From CAYIVF01 sp964366875 (lineage in GTDB: Bacteria > Patescibacteriota > Minisyncoccia > Minisyncoccales > Staskawiczbacteraceae): 19,427 nucleotides of DNA. The stretch lies in contig CAYIVF010000014.1 of assembly GCA_964366875.1 (NCBI GenBank), positions 1 to 19,427 of the forward strand, read 5' to 3'. Of the stretch, positions 1 through 7,616 are shown piece by piece; the stretch's first letter is position 1; each line of letters begins with the position of its first letter. The notes under the pieces were generated by a model, which was not told the origin of the DNA, ran no database searches, and saw only the letters and a program-made list of their open reading frames with translations. Made by a program: the position numbers and the translations under genes.

Positions 1-93
1 CCAAAGAACCTGAAAACAAATCGGCTCGAACCATATTTTGTAAGGGCAAAAGAAACTTTTCATCAAGGTCGAAATATTCAGCATCCTTATTAA
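1..93 (+). CDS. Possible C-terminal end of a truncated gene
   Basis: Frame 1 is open from the window edge and ends in TAA at 91-93, giving 30 residues that finish NIQHPY. Residue composition (PYFVRAKETFHQGRN) looks protein-like, but frame 3 is also open here, so the choice of frame is weak. No domain can be recognised from so short a tail. The 47-residue gene follows 22 bases later on the same strand. Confidence 0.3.
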   Translation, partial: PKNLKTNRLEPYFVRAKETFHQGRNIQHPY

Positions 94-115
94 TTCTATT
101 TAATTACATTCAATT

Positions 116-259
116 ATGACTAAAGAAGAAATGTTTAAGCTTGCCGAGAAAATCAAAGATGGGAGTGCTACGGAGCAAGAGCGACTGGAGTTTTTTAAAG
201 CGGTTAATTTTGTTCTGAAAGAAATGAAATCGGAATTAAGCGAGATAGCTTCGAAGTAA
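116..259 (+). CDS. Small hypothetical protein, 47 aa
   Basis: An ATG at 116 opens a 47-residue frame ending in TAA at 257-259. The protein is charged and probably mostly helical (MTKEEMFKLAEKIKDGSATE, then a second amphipathic stretch around residues 24-44). No transmembrane segment or catalytic motif is visible. The pattern of helix, G-S-A-T-E turn, helix resembles short helical proteins I recall from Patescibacteria, but I cannot name a family. No Shine-Dalgarno sequence precedes it; the leader is AT-rich, as for most genes here. It lies 38 bases upstream of the 126-residue hypothetical gene and could be cotranscribed with it. Confidence 0.5.
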   Translation: MTKEEMFKLAEKIKDGSATEQERLEFFKAVNFVLKEMKSELSEIASK

Positions 260-297
260 AGAAGAGCCATCGTTAATTAAATAATTAAATCAATACT

Positions 298-678
298 ATG
301 ACAAGCTTTGAATCTGGAAAATTTGACCAAGAAAGTGGGGAGGGTGATATAGAAAGACAACTCGAAAGTGAAGCAAAAATCTTAGACGGTAATACTAGTG
401 AGGTCGCCGCGCAGCTTCGAGAAGTTAATCCTGGAAATCTAACTCTGGAAAGGCAACAATCATTACTTAGTAAAGCTGAGATGGTTGTTGGTTCTGTTTT
501 TGGAGCTCTCGGAGTAGCGGGCGTTGGGACCTTCGCTTATGAGGTCTGGAACAAAAAGGGATTCGATACCCCAGAAAAGGCATTGATTACAATGGGCATA
601 TTCCTTGGAGGATTAGCATCTGCTAAGGTTGGGGAAATGATTTTAGATAAGCGCCAAACAAAAAAGATAGGAGTCTAG
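298..678 (+). CDS. Hypothetical membrane protein, 126 aa
   Basis: This 126-residue protein has a soluble acidic N-terminal half (residues 1-60, rich in E, S and Q). Two hydrophobic glycine-rich segments follow: about residues 63-83 (VVGSVFGALGVAGVGTFAYE) and about 98-116 (ITMGIFLGGLASAKVGEMIL). The C-terminus is basic (DKRQTKKIGV). That layout suggests a two-helix membrane hairpin with a cytoplasmic N-terminal region. I do not recognise the family and see no catalytic motif. The ATG at 298 follows an AT-rich leader without a Shine-Dalgarno site. The small 47-residue gene upstream may share its transcript. Confidence 0.6.
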   Translation: MTSFESGKFDQESGEGDIERQLESEAKILDGNTSEVAAQLREVNPGNLTLERQQSLLSKAEMVVGSVFGALGVAGVGTFAYEVWNKKGFDTPEKALITMGIFLGGLASAKVGEMILDKRQTKKIGV

Positions 679-711
679 TGAAATGTGTACACCGCTGTGT
701 TGGGTATGTAA

Positions 712-870
712 CACCCTTCTCTAAAAAAGATTGCCGCCAAAGAAAAACTTGAAATTGTTAATGCTCTCGGCTTCGCCTTTCATTTTGCCCGCCCGCCCCA
801 TCCGAGCCGCGCACAGAGCGGCGAGGACAGAATTCCGTTCGAGCTATTTCAAGAATACACCGCTTTTTAA
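712..870 (+). pseudogene. Remnant reading frame carrying a GC-rich inverted repeat
   Basis: A frame without an ATG is open from just after a TAA (709-711) to TAA at 868-870, about 52 residues. It reads IAAKEKLEIVNALGFAF, then a proline/arginine patch, then RIPFELFQEYTAF. The ends look like real protein, but no start codon or recognisable family is present, so a decayed C-terminal fragment is the best reading. The middle is markedly GC-rich (about 786-828) compared with its surroundings and contains an inverted repeat at 801-827. An untranslated spacer that is open by chance cannot be excluded. Confidence 0.3.
801..827. repeat. GC-rich inverted repeat with tandem G-A mismatches
   Basis: TCC-GA-GCCGC pairs with GCGGC-GA-GGA around a 7-base loop (GCACAGA). 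The stem has 3 + 5 bp separated by facing GA/GA, which could form sheared pairs. It lies in a GC-rich island within AT-rich DNA and, in the open frame, encodes a low-complexity patch. That is the same behaviour as the 20-bp repeat inside comF. Confidence 0.5.
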
Positions 871-881
871 GAAAAATAAAT

Positions 882-1271
882 ATGGAAAATAAAAATAGTT
901 TTGCCTGCGCGATAAATTGCATGGACGGCAGAGTCCAGGATGCTGTAAAAAATTTTATAATAGAAAATTACGGGGTTGATTATGTTGACATGGTGACTGA
1001 GCCAGGCCCGAATAAAATTCTCGCAAGCCCTGAGCTTGCCGAAGGGTTAGTAGAAAACATCAAAAAAAGAGTTGAAATTTCTGTCCATCACCACGGCTCA
1101 AAAATTGTGGCGATTGTCGGACATTTTGGATGCGCTGGAAACCCGACAGAAAAAGAAACACAAATTGAGCATCTCAAAAAAGCTCAGAAAATAATTGAGT
1201 CGTTCGGCTTTCCAGTTGAAATTATACTCTTGTGGGTGGATGGCGATTGGAAAACTGTGAGTCGAGTGTAG
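882..1271 (+). CDS. Small beta-carbonic-anhydrase-like protein, 129 aa
   Basis: The protein has the zinc-site signature of beta-carbonic anhydrases: C13-M-D15-G-R17 (CxDxR) near the N-terminus and H81-F-G-C84 (HxxC) in VGHFGCAGNP. C13, H81 and C84 would bind zinc, and D15-R17 would be the usual gating dyad. At 129 residues it is shorter than classical enzymes (about 200), matching a compact subfamily I recall from archaea and Patescibacteria. In that subfamily the hydration activity is not assured. A cytosolic location is likely, as no signal peptide is seen. The ATG at 882 follows an A-rich leader without a Shine-Dalgarno site. It converges on comF, with 15 bases between the stop codons. The fold and metal site are confident; the reaction is inferred. 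Confidence 0.8.
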   Translation: MENKNSFACAINCMDGRVQDAVKNFIIENYGVDYVDMVTEPGPNKILASPELAEGLVENIKKRVEISVHHHGSKIVAIVGHFGCAGNPTEKETQIEHLKKAQKIIESFGFPVEIILLWVDGDWKTVSRV

Positions 1272-1286
1272 AAACAAGAGAGATAT

Positions 1287-2018
1287 CTATCCTTCGCGGG
1301 CGATAGCGATGCCCCAGACGATTTTTGCGCCCTCATCCCGCAGGACGCCGGCGCATTCTTCCATTGTGGAGCCGGTGGTATAAACATCATCTACTAAAAA
1401 TATCTTCTTGCCCTGAGCGAAGTCGAAGGGTTTTTTTATTAAAAAAGCGCCTTCTAAATTTTGTTCTCTTTCTTCTTTTGATAATTCCATTTGCGGTTTA
1501 GTTGTTTTTATTTTCACTAAACTATTTGCAATTACGGGTACTTTTAAAATAGTTGCCAGCTCTTTTGTTAATTCTTCTGATTGGTTGTATCCACGGCTTC
1601 GCAGTTTCTTTTTGTCCAATGGTACCGGAATTAAAATAGAATTTTCCCAGAGATCCTCTGTATTTTTTCCAGAAACTACAAGATGTTCTATTAAAATACC
1701 AGCCAAGGTTTTTGCCAAATCTTTAATGTAGGGTTTGTATTTGAAGTTGCGTATTAATTTTTTTGTTAAAGACCTTTCTTTATATGACAATGCGAAATAA
1801 AGCCCGGATAGTTTTTTGTTGGAACACCTGCTGCATTTCCCATGTCTTTTTTGGTTTGGCGGTAATATCAAAGGATTTTTATTGCAAAGGCAGCGCTGGT
1901 ATTCTAAAATATCCAAAGTTGCCTTGCAGTCGTCGCATAAATACACGCCTTCTTTTTTACACCCCAAGCAAAAAACAGGGAAGAACAAGTCTAATAAAAA
2001 ATTTTTATAGTTATCCAC
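1287..2018 (-). CDS. comF: ComF-family phosphoribosyltransferase
   Basis: This 243-residue protein has the ComF/ComFC layout. An N-terminal zinc-ribbon region carries CxxC pairs (CLGC at about 17-20, CDDC about 28-31, then CLC and CSRC). A phosphoribosyltransferase domain follows, with IPVPLDKKKLRSRGYNQSEEL and the PRPP-binding loop IFLVDDVYTTGST. ComF proteins are cytoplasmic and are needed for natural DNA uptake in several bacteria, which fits the pilus locus that starts 44 bases away in the opposite direction. The start is GTG at 2016-2018; no better ATG lies upstream. A short in-frame insert, PFDFAQGK, just before the PRPP loop is produced by a 20-bp repeat (1411-1430) and looks like a later insertion. 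The family call is secure; the role in competence is inferred. Confidence 0.9.
   Translation of the reverse strand: MDNYKNFLLDLFFPVFCLGCKKEGVYLCDDCKATLDILEYQRCLCNKNPLILPPNQKRHGKCSRCSNKKLSGLYFALSYKERSLTKKLIRNFKYKPYIKDLAKTLAGILIEHLVVSGKNTEDLWENSILIPVPLDKKKLRSRGYNQSEELTKELATILKVPVIANSLVKIKTTKPQMELSKEEREQNLEGAFLIKKPFDFAQGKKIFLVDDVYTTGSTMEECAGVLRDEGAKIVWGIAIAREG
1411..1430. repeat. 20-bp dispersed repeat inserted in comF
   Basis: The + strand reads CCCTGAGCGAAGTCGAAGGG, with CCCT/AGGG ends and an internal CGA-AG-TCG dyad. Read in the comF frame it encodes PFDFAQGK. I recall near-identical units (giving FDFAQ or FDKLR peptides) scattered through many environmental and Patescibacterial genomes. That is recall, not a search. 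A variant sits in the terminator at 9874-9911. Confidence 0.6.
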
Positions 2019-2019
2019 A
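2011..2019 (+). promoter_or_regulatory. Consensus DnaA-box sequence
   Basis: TTATCCACA matches the TTATNCACA DnaA-box consensus exactly. It overlaps the comF start codon and lies about 40 bases upstream of pilM, so a bound DnaA could affect either gene. A single site is not enough for an origin, and chance occurrence is quite possible. Confidence 0.3.
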
Positions 2020-2042
2020 GTGATATTGCCTTAATTTTAGTA

Positions 2043-2048
2043 TATAAT
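2043..2048 (+). promoter_or_regulatory. -10 element of the pilM operon promoter
   Basis: A perfect TATAAT ends 13 bases before the pilM ATG (2062). No good -35 element is at 17 bp. The predicted transcript start (near 2055) would leave a leader of only about 7 nt, so the pilus operon mRNA may be effectively leaderless. Confidence 0.45.
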
Positions 2049-2061
2049 TAAGTATTAAGAA

Positions 2062-3177
2062 ATGGCTTTAAATTTCCTGGAAAATTTTAATATAGGTAAA
2101 TTTAATATCTTTTCCAATCCTCTTGGGATGTTTTTTCCGAAGAAGATGGTTGGCATAGATGTTGGCACAGCTTCAGTCAAAGTTGTAGAATTATCGCGCT
2201 GGGGACAGGGCAAGACACTTGAGAATTATGGAGAAATTAAATCTATGTCGCTTTACAAGGAGCCCTTCAGAAACGTTGAGAAAGGAACCTATCTGCTTTC
2301 AAATTATTTTGTTTCAAGGGCCGTAAGAGCGGTTTTAGATGAAGCAAGGATAAGAACTAAAGCAGCTGTATTCTCAATACCTGATTTTTCCTGCTTTTGC
2401 GTATCTTTTGATTTGCCGCCAATGACCAAAAAAGAGATTCCACAGGCAGTTTATTACAATGCTTCTCAGCATATACCTCTCCCCATAACAGAAACAACCT
2501 TAGACTGGAAATTAATAGCGGGTGTGCCAGGCGACAAACAGTCATCCCTTAAAATATTTTTAGTAGCCATACCCAATCAAGTTATCCAAGATTACCAGAG
2601 CGTAGCCCAAATGGCGGGACTTGAGCTTTATGCAGTAGAGGCAGAAGCATTTGGGCTTGCCAGGTCTTTAGTGAGAGAGAACAAAAAAACAATTTGTTTA
2701 ATAGACATTGGAGTGCAAAGCACAACCATCAACATAGTTGACAAAGGAAACCTAAAGAAAAGCTATAGCCTTGATTTTGCCGGCAGCCAGTTAACTTATG
2801 CCGTATCTTCTGTTTTGGGCTTAGGCCGCGTAGAAGCAGAGGAGCTAAAGAACAAGGAGGGATTGGCGTCTAACCAAGAAAGCATTGCTAAAACTCTATA
2901 TCTTTTAATAGACCCTCTATTGCTTGAGGTAAGGAAAATTATATCTGACTTTTATTCACAGGAAGGCAAGGATACGGAAGAGATTTATTTAACCGGCGGA
3001 ACATCGGCTTTGCCTGGTCTTAAAGAATACTTCACAGAGGTTCTTAAAAAGAAAGTAGAAATTCCCAATTGTTTTTCCGACCTTTTGTACCCTCCGATTT
3101 TAGGACAGACTCTAGAAAAAATAGCTCCTAGTTTTTCAGTGGCTGCGGGAGTCGCCCTAGGAGGACTAGAAACATGA
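2062..3177 (+). CDS. pilM: PilM, actin-like pilus assembly protein
   Basis: PilM is the cytoplasmic actin-like ATPase of the type IV pilus alignment subcomplex; it binds the N-terminus of PilN. The 371-residue protein shows phosphate-1 motif MVGIDVGTASVKVVEL (about 29-44), phosphate-2-like LIDIGVQSTTINIV in the middle, and the adenosine motif IYLTGGTSALPGL near the C-terminus. The roughly 28 residues before phosphate-1 are a short extension; a later start at an internal Met is possible, but the TATAAT just upstream supports this one. It ends in TGA and pilN begins 18 bases later. The next genes run pilN, pilO, pilP-slot, the classical order. No Shine-Dalgarno site is visible. Confidence 0.93.
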   Translation: MALNFLENFNIGKFNIFSNPLGMFFPKKMVGIDVGTASVKVVELSRWGQGKTLENYGEIKSMSLYKEPFRNVEKGTYLLSNYFVSRAVRAVLDEARIRTKAAVFSIPDFSCFCVSFDLPPMTKKEIPQAVYYNASQHIPLPITETTLDWKLIAGVPGDKQSSLKIFLVAIPNQVIQDYQSVAQMAGLELYAVEAEAFGLARSLVRENKKTICLIDIGVQSTTINIVDKGNLKKSYSLDFAGSQLTYAVSSVLGLGRVEAEELKNKEGLASNQESIAKTLYLLIDPLLLEVRKIISDFYSQEGKDTEEIYLTGGTSALPGLKEYFTEVLKKKVEIPNCFSDLLYPPILGQTLEKIAPSFSVAAGVALGGLET

Positions 3178-3195
3178 TACAATAAACTAAATCCC

Positions 3196-3795
3196 ATGGA
3201 TTTTTCCATAATTTATCAATTAAGGACTAAAAAATTCTGGTGGCTGGATGTCATACTCTATTTTGCGCTTTCTTTGCTGGCAGCCACTCTTTTTTGCTAC
3301 TTCATTTTCGCCATTAAAATCAGCATGCAGCAAAAGCAGATTAAAGAGCTGGATGCTTCAATGGAAACAGTGGGTACTGAGCAGCAAAAGGTTTATGAAA
3401 AAGAGGTTATTGATTACCAAAAAAAATTTGATGACTTTGCTAAGTTGTTCAAAAATCATGAATTCACTTCTAATGTTTTTGCTTTCGTAGAAGAGCACAC
3501 CAGGCCGACAGTATGGTTTGGAAAGTTTGATATGGATCAAAAAAATGCTGCGGTATCATTGTCCGGAGAAGCAGATAACATGGAGGAGTTTAGCCGCCAA
3601 GTTGCGGTTTTAGAAAAGAACGAATATGTTAAAAGCATAAGTTTGTTAAACTCCAGCTTAGGAGAATCTGCAAGAGTTGGATTTAATTTAAACCTGTCTT
3701 TAGATCCCAAAATATTTAGTTATATATCCGACACAGTTCCCATTCTTGAAACAACAATCCCGTCTTCAGAACCAATATTACAGCCAAATCAGTAA
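3196..3795 (+). CDS. pilN: PilN, inner-membrane pilus alignment protein
   Basis: This 199-residue bitopic membrane protein has a short cytoplasmic N-terminus (MDFSIIYQLRTKKFWWLD) and one hydrophobic helix (about 18-42). A coiled-coil-like stretch (about 43-75) follows, then a ferredoxin-like extracytoplasmic domain. This is the PilN plan: the N-terminus binds PilM and the periplasmic part pairs with PilO. It lies directly between pilM and pilO. Sequence conservation in this family is low, so the call rests on topology and gene order. No Shine-Dalgarno site precedes the ATG. Confidence 0.82.
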   Translation: MDFSIIYQLRTKKFWWLDVILYFALSLLAATLFCYFIFAIKISMQQKQIKELDASMETVGTEQQKVYEKEVIDYQKKFDDFAKLFKNHEFTSNVFAFVEEHTRPTVWFGKFDMDQKNAAVSLSGEADNMEEFSRQVAVLEKNEYVKSISLLNSSLGESARVGFNLNLSLDPKIFSYISDTVPILETTIPSSEPILQPNQ

Positions 3796-3818
3796 AATAA
3801 ATAAGAAGATTAATTTTA

Positions 3819-4346
3819 ATGCAAATAGACCGTTTCATCGCTATCGCCGTAACTCTCTTTATCATACTGTTTTTGTTATTCCTTTTTGTTGTGCCCAAAT
3901 ACCATGAATTTAAAAACCTCCAAATGAAATTAGGAGAAAAGACAGCAGAGTTTAATGCAGAATATGAATACTTTTCAGAAATAACTAAAACTCATTACGA
4001 TATAGAAAGCAAAAAAGATAGCGTTGAAAAGATTAACGATGCCCTGCCCGCTGATTCAAACTTCGGCAGACTTGTTTATTTCTTTCAGAAAAAAACCATG
4101 GAAAACGGGCTCATAATTACAAGTCTTTTTTTAAACAAGGCGCCCTTAATAGGCGCAGGCGGTGATGTTAAAGAAATAGTTTTCTCGCTTAACTTATTAG
4201 GAAGCTATTCATCATTGCAAGATTTTATTGTTTCTTTAGAAAAATCATCGAGGCTCTTTGATGTTACAAGCATTTCTTTTAGCTATGGCGGACCAGATAA
4301 TTCTTTATATTCCTTTAATTTGGAAGTTAAAACATATTCATATTAA
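3819..4346 (+). CDS. pilO: PilO, inner-membrane pilus alignment protein
   Basis: This 175-residue protein has one N-terminal membrane helix (about 4-26, FIAIAVTLFIILFLLFLFVV). A coiled-coil region (about 30-65) and a small alpha/beta domain follow. That is the topology of PilO, the partner of PilN in the ring that links the cytoplasmic motors to the pilus path. It starts 23 bases after pilN and ends 12 bases before the next pilus gene. A purine-rich AAGAAG about 13 bases upstream of the ATG is too far away to be a convincing ribosome-binding site. The family is weakly conserved, so the identity comes mainly from topology and position. Confidence 0.8.
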   Translation: MQIDRFIAIAVTLFIILFLLFLFVVPKYHEFKNLQMKLGEKTAEFNAEYEYFSEITKTHYDIESKKDSVEKINDALPADSNFGRLVYFFQKKTMENGLIITSLFLNKAPLIGAGGDVKEIVFSLNLLGSYSSLQDFIVSLEKSSRLFDVTSISFSYGGPDNSLYSFNLEVKTYSY

Positions 4347-4358
4347 TTAGTTAAAACC

Positions 4359-4784
4359 GTGGCAGTAGTTTTTATCTCACCAAAACAAAGACAGAAGGTG
4401 TTTTTTATGGGAATTACAATAATGTTTGTGCTGTTTTTATCTTTTATCTCGCTTATAGTTTTTTTATCTAAACCCCAAGAAGTTTCACCAACATTAGTTT
4501 TTAACAAACCTAAGGTTAATATTGATTTTAGTGTTTTAGATTCTGAACAGTTCAAAAAACTTGAATCGTTTGCAAAAATGGAAACTCAATTTAGCTATGA
4601 GGCCGTAGCCGAAAAGGGAAAAATTGTAACTGGTTTAATTTCAGCGATTTCTATTGATGAGGCTAAAAATATTTTAGCAAGCATAGGCCTAACAGTAACC
4701 GAGATACAAGAGGTTGAGCCAGGCAGGGACAATCCTTTTATTCCGTATTTTCAAGAAGTAGTAACGCCTAAAAGTAAAAAATAA
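4359..4784 (+). CDS. Small membrane protein in the pilP position
   Basis: This 141-residue protein starts at GTG (4359). It has one membrane helix (about 15-36) and a soluble extracytoplasmic part ending in EPGRDNPFIPYF. In operons with a secretin this slot holds the lipoprotein PilP, whose C-terminal region carries a similar G-R-x-(D/N)-P-F motif. Here no lipobox cysteine is seen and no secretin gene is present, so the protein cannot play PilP's usual outer-membrane role. I infer a monoderm-adapted accessory subunit of the PilM-PilN-PilO complex. The name PilP would be a positional guess, so no symbol is given. Confidence 0.65.
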   Translation: MAVVFISPKQRQKVFFMGITIMFVLFLSFISLIVFLSKPQEVSPTLVFNKPKVNIDFSVLDSEQFKKLESFAKMETQFSYEAVAEKGKIVTGLISAISIDEAKNILASIGLTVTEIQEVEPGRDNPFIPYFQEVVTPKSKK

Positions 4785-4793
4785 ATAAAGATA

Positions 4794-6515
4794 ATGAAGC
4801 TATTACAAGAACTATACGCAAACGGGATACTCTCAGAAGAAAAAAAAGACCAGCTGGAAAAAGAGGTGTTAAAATTAGGCAAGAGAGAAGAAGAGCTGAT
4901 ACTGGAAAGGAAAATTATTTCAGAAGATTCTTTGTTTGAGCTAAAGAGCAAAATATTGAGAGTGCCTTTGAAAAAAGTAAAAGCAGAGGATGTGCCTGCA
5001 GATGTTTTGGAATTGATACCAGAAGAGGCGTCTGTTAACTATAAAATGGCAGCCCTGTCAAAAAGCGATAATTTCATTCAGATAGGAATGGTTTATCCAG
5101 AAGATATATCAGCTCAAAACGCCTTAAGATTTTTAGCTAACCAGGAAAACTTTAATTATCAGGTTTATCTGATAACGCCAAGTAATTTAAACAATCTTTT
5201 AAAACAGCGAAAAACCATCGGAGCCGAAACAAAGAAAGCCCTGGAAGAATTAAACGAAGAAAAGGGAGAAATCTTAGACGCTTTGGGAAAGGGCTCTTCA
5301 GCTGAAACAATAGCAGAGGAGGCCCCTATCATTAAGATGGTTTTGGTTATACTGCGTCACGCTATTGAGGGTAATGCCTCTGATATCCATATAGAGCCCG
5401 GCAGAGAAAAACTAACTGTTCGTTTCAGGCTGAATGGAGTTTTACGCCCCAGTCTTTTCCTGCCGTTAAAAGTGCATCCCTCTATTGTTGCCAGAATAAA
5501 AATCCTTTCAGGATTAAAAATAGACGAGAACAGGGTCCCTCAAGACGGGAGATTTTCTGCCAAGATAAACAAAATTGATATCGACTTCAGAGTTTCCACT
5601 TTCCCCACCCTCTATGGCGAAAAAGTTGAAATAAGGGTGTTAGATCCCACAACAGGCTTAAAATCATTTGATGACTTAGGCCTTACTGGCAGAAATTTAG
5701 AGGTAGTAAAAGCAGCCATAAAAAAGCCTTATGGATTAGTTTTATTTACAGGTCCCACGGGTTCAGGAAAAACCACAACCCAGTATGCTATGCTCCGTAT
5801 TTTAAATCAGGACAATGTTAACATCGTTACCATTGAAGACCCCATAGAATATTCTATTGCAGGAGTAAACCAGTCGCAGATAAAGCCTGAAATAGGCTAC
5901 ACTTTTGCGCACGGCCTTCGCCAGATTCTCAGGCAAGACCCCAATATTATAATGGTTGGAGAGGTTAGAGACGAAGAAACAGCCAGTCTTGTCATAAACG
6001 CTGCTTTGACAGGCCATATTGTTTTATCTACATTGCACACCAATTCATCTGTCGGTGTTTTGCCAAGATTAATAGATATGGGAGTCAGACCATTTTTAAT
6101 TCCCTCTACCCTAAAAGTAGTTATTTCTCAAAGGTTAGTCAGAACTTTGTGCCCTCGTTGTAAAATAAAAATAAAACCAAACGAAAAAATAAGAAGCTAT
6201 CTTTTAGAAAAAGTGAAAAGCATGCCAGCTTACGTAAAAAATGAGCTCAAATTACAAGACCCTCTTTTAATATATGCAGCTAAAGGATGCGAGGCATGCG
6301 GTTTAACAGGATACGCAGGCAGAGCGGGTCTTTTTGAGGTTTTATCTATGACTGACGAAATCGCGGAATTAGTGCTGGGAGATTTGTTAGAAAGCTCTAT
6401 TTTAAAAGCAGCCCAAAAACAAGGCATGCTGACAATGGAGCAGGAAGGAGTGTTAAGAGTTTTAAGCGGTCAAACCACCATTGAAGAAATAGCCAGGGCA
6501 ACAGAAGAAAAATAA
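4794..6515 (+). CDS. pilB: PilB, pilus extension ATPase
   Basis: This hexameric cytoplasmic ATPase drives pilin polymerisation. Its 573 residues match the GspE/PilB family length. An N-terminal MshEN-like regulatory region (about 1-150) precedes an N2 domain with ASDIHIEPG. The P-loop GPTGSGKTTT (about 320-329) follows, then the Asp box (IVTIEDPIEY), Walker B (DPNIIMVGEVRDEE) and His box (GHIVLSTLHTN). A zinc-binding CxxC pair (C453/C456 and C499/C502) is the four-Cys motif that separates PilB/GspE from PilT. It begins 9 bases after the pilP-slot gene and is followed 22 bases later by pilT. All catalytic elements are intact. Confidence 0.96.
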   Translation: MKLLQELYANGILSEEKKDQLEKEVLKLGKREEELILERKIISEDSLFELKSKILRVPLKKVKAEDVPADVLELIPEEASVNYKMAALSKSDNFIQIGMVYPEDISAQNALRFLANQENFNYQVYLITPSNLNNLLKQRKTIGAETKKALEELNEEKGEILDALGKGSSAETIAEEAPIIKMVLVILRHAIEGNASDIHIEPGREKLTVRFRLNGVLRPSLFLPLKVHPSIVARIKILSGLKIDENRVPQDGRFSAKINKIDIDFRVSTFPTLYGEKVEIRVLDPTTGLKSFDDLGLTGRNLEVVKAAIKKPYGLVLFTGPTGSGKTTTQYAMLRILNQDNVNIVTIEDPIEYSIAGVNQSQIKPEIGYTFAHGLRQILRQDPNIIMVGEVRDEETASLVINAALTGHIVLSTLHTNSSVGVLPRLIDMGVRPFLIPSTLKVVISQRLVRTLCPRCKIKIKPNEKIRSYLLEKVKSMPAYVKNELKLQDPLLIYAAKGCEACGLTGYAGRAGLFEVLSMTDEIAELVLGDLLESSILKAAQKQGMLTMEQEGVLRVLSGQTTIEEIARATEEK

Positions 6516-6537
6516 TAATAAACTAAAATTTTTTGAT

Positions 6538-7602
6538 ATGGAATATCTGCAATACTTAAAAAAACTTTTAAATATAGTTATCAAAGAAGAGGCGTCTGAT
6601 TTGGATATCTCTGTTAACCATGTGCCAAATATAAGAATCACGGGGCAGTTGGTGCCCTTAAGCCAAGAAAAAATAATAACACCAAAAGATTCAGAGGGTT
6701 TGGGCCTTTGCATAATGTCAGAAGCTCAGCGCAAGAAGTTTTTGGAAGAAAGAGAGATTGATTTTTCATATGACCATGAAGCTCGGGGCAGATTCAGAGT
6801 TAATGTCTATTATCAAAGAGGAAGCGTGAGTTTGGCGCTTCGTTTTATTCCTTTAAGGATAAGGACTATAGAGGAATTAAATCTTCCACCAGTGCTGCAC
6901 GACTTTACCTCGCGTCCCCAGGGCCTTGTTTTGGTGACGGGCGCTTCCAGCCAGGGAAAATCCACCACTTTAGCCGCCATGTTAGACGAAATAAATCATA
7001 CCAGGTCTGTGCATATAATAACCATTGAAGACCCTATTGAATACACTTATCCTGTTGATAGAGCGATTATTGACCAGAGAGAAGTTTTTAAAGATACTTT
7101 AAGTTTTTCTAATGCTTTAAGAGCCACTTTCCGCCAAAACCCCGATGTTATTATGGTGGGCGAGATGAGGGATTTAGAAACAATTTCCACCACGATTACG
7201 GCAGCTGAAACCGGGCACTTGGTTTTTGCCACTTTGCACACGAATTCAGCGGCTCAGACAATTCACAGAATAGTGGATGTTTTTCCCGGAGAGCAGCAGA
7301 ATCAGATAAGGTTTCAACTAGCATCTTCTCTTTTGGGTATAATTTCACAGAGATTGATACCCAGGATTAAGGGCGGATTTATACCAGTATGCGAAGTTAT
7401 GATTTGCAACAATGCCATATCTACTTTGATAAGGGAGAACAAAACCCATGAAATTCCAGCTGTAATAGAAACATCAGCTAAAGAGGGCATGATTTCTCTT
7501 AACAGAGCTATGGTGGACTTGGTCAGGAAAAAAGAGATATCTTTAAAAAACGCAACAGACTATGCGTTAGACCCGGCAGAAATCAGAAATCTCTTAAGAT
7601 AG
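6538..7602 (+). CDS. pilT: PilT-family pilus retraction ATPase
   Basis: This 354-residue ATPase has PilT length and order: a short N-terminal PAS-like domain (EEASDLDISVNHVPNIRITG), a P-loop at 135-142, Asp box IITIEDPIEY, Walker B NPDVIMVGEMRDLETI and His box GHLVFATLHTNSA. It lacks the four-Cys zinc motif of PilB, which supports a retraction motor. The P-loop is GASSQGKS instead of the usual GPTGSGKS. It still fits GxxxxGK(S/T), with Lys141 and Ser142 present, but four of the variable positions differ. No Shine-Dalgarno site is visible. pilC follows after 14 bases. Retraction is inferred from family membership. Confidence 0.93.
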   Translation: MEYLQYLKKLLNIVIKEEASDLDISVNHVPNIRITGQLVPLSQEKIITPKDSEGLGLCIMSEAQRKKFLEEREIDFSYDHEARGRFRVNVYYQRGSVSLALRFIPLRIRTIEELNLPPVLHDFTSRPQGLVLVTGASSQGKSTTLAAMLDEINHTRSVHIITIEDPIEYTYPVDRAIIDQREVFKDTLSFSNALRATFRQNPDVIMVGEMRDLETISTTITAAETGHLVFATLHTNSAAQTIHRIVDVFPGEQQNQIRFQLASSLLGIISQRLIPRIKGGFIPVCEVMICNNAISTLIRENKTHEIPAVIETSAKEGMISLNRAMVDLVRKKEISLKNATDYALDPAEIRNLLR

Positions 7603-7616
7603 TAATATAGTAATAA

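Noticed and set aside
678..752. 24-codon frame starting GTG that overlaps a stop codon, with three cysteines
   Set aside because: It is too short, has no ribosome-binding site, and overlaps another possible remnant frame; nothing supports translation.
2011..2061. Replication origin between comF and pilM
   Set aside because: There is only one DnaA-box match, and no box cluster or dnaA/dnaN neighbours.
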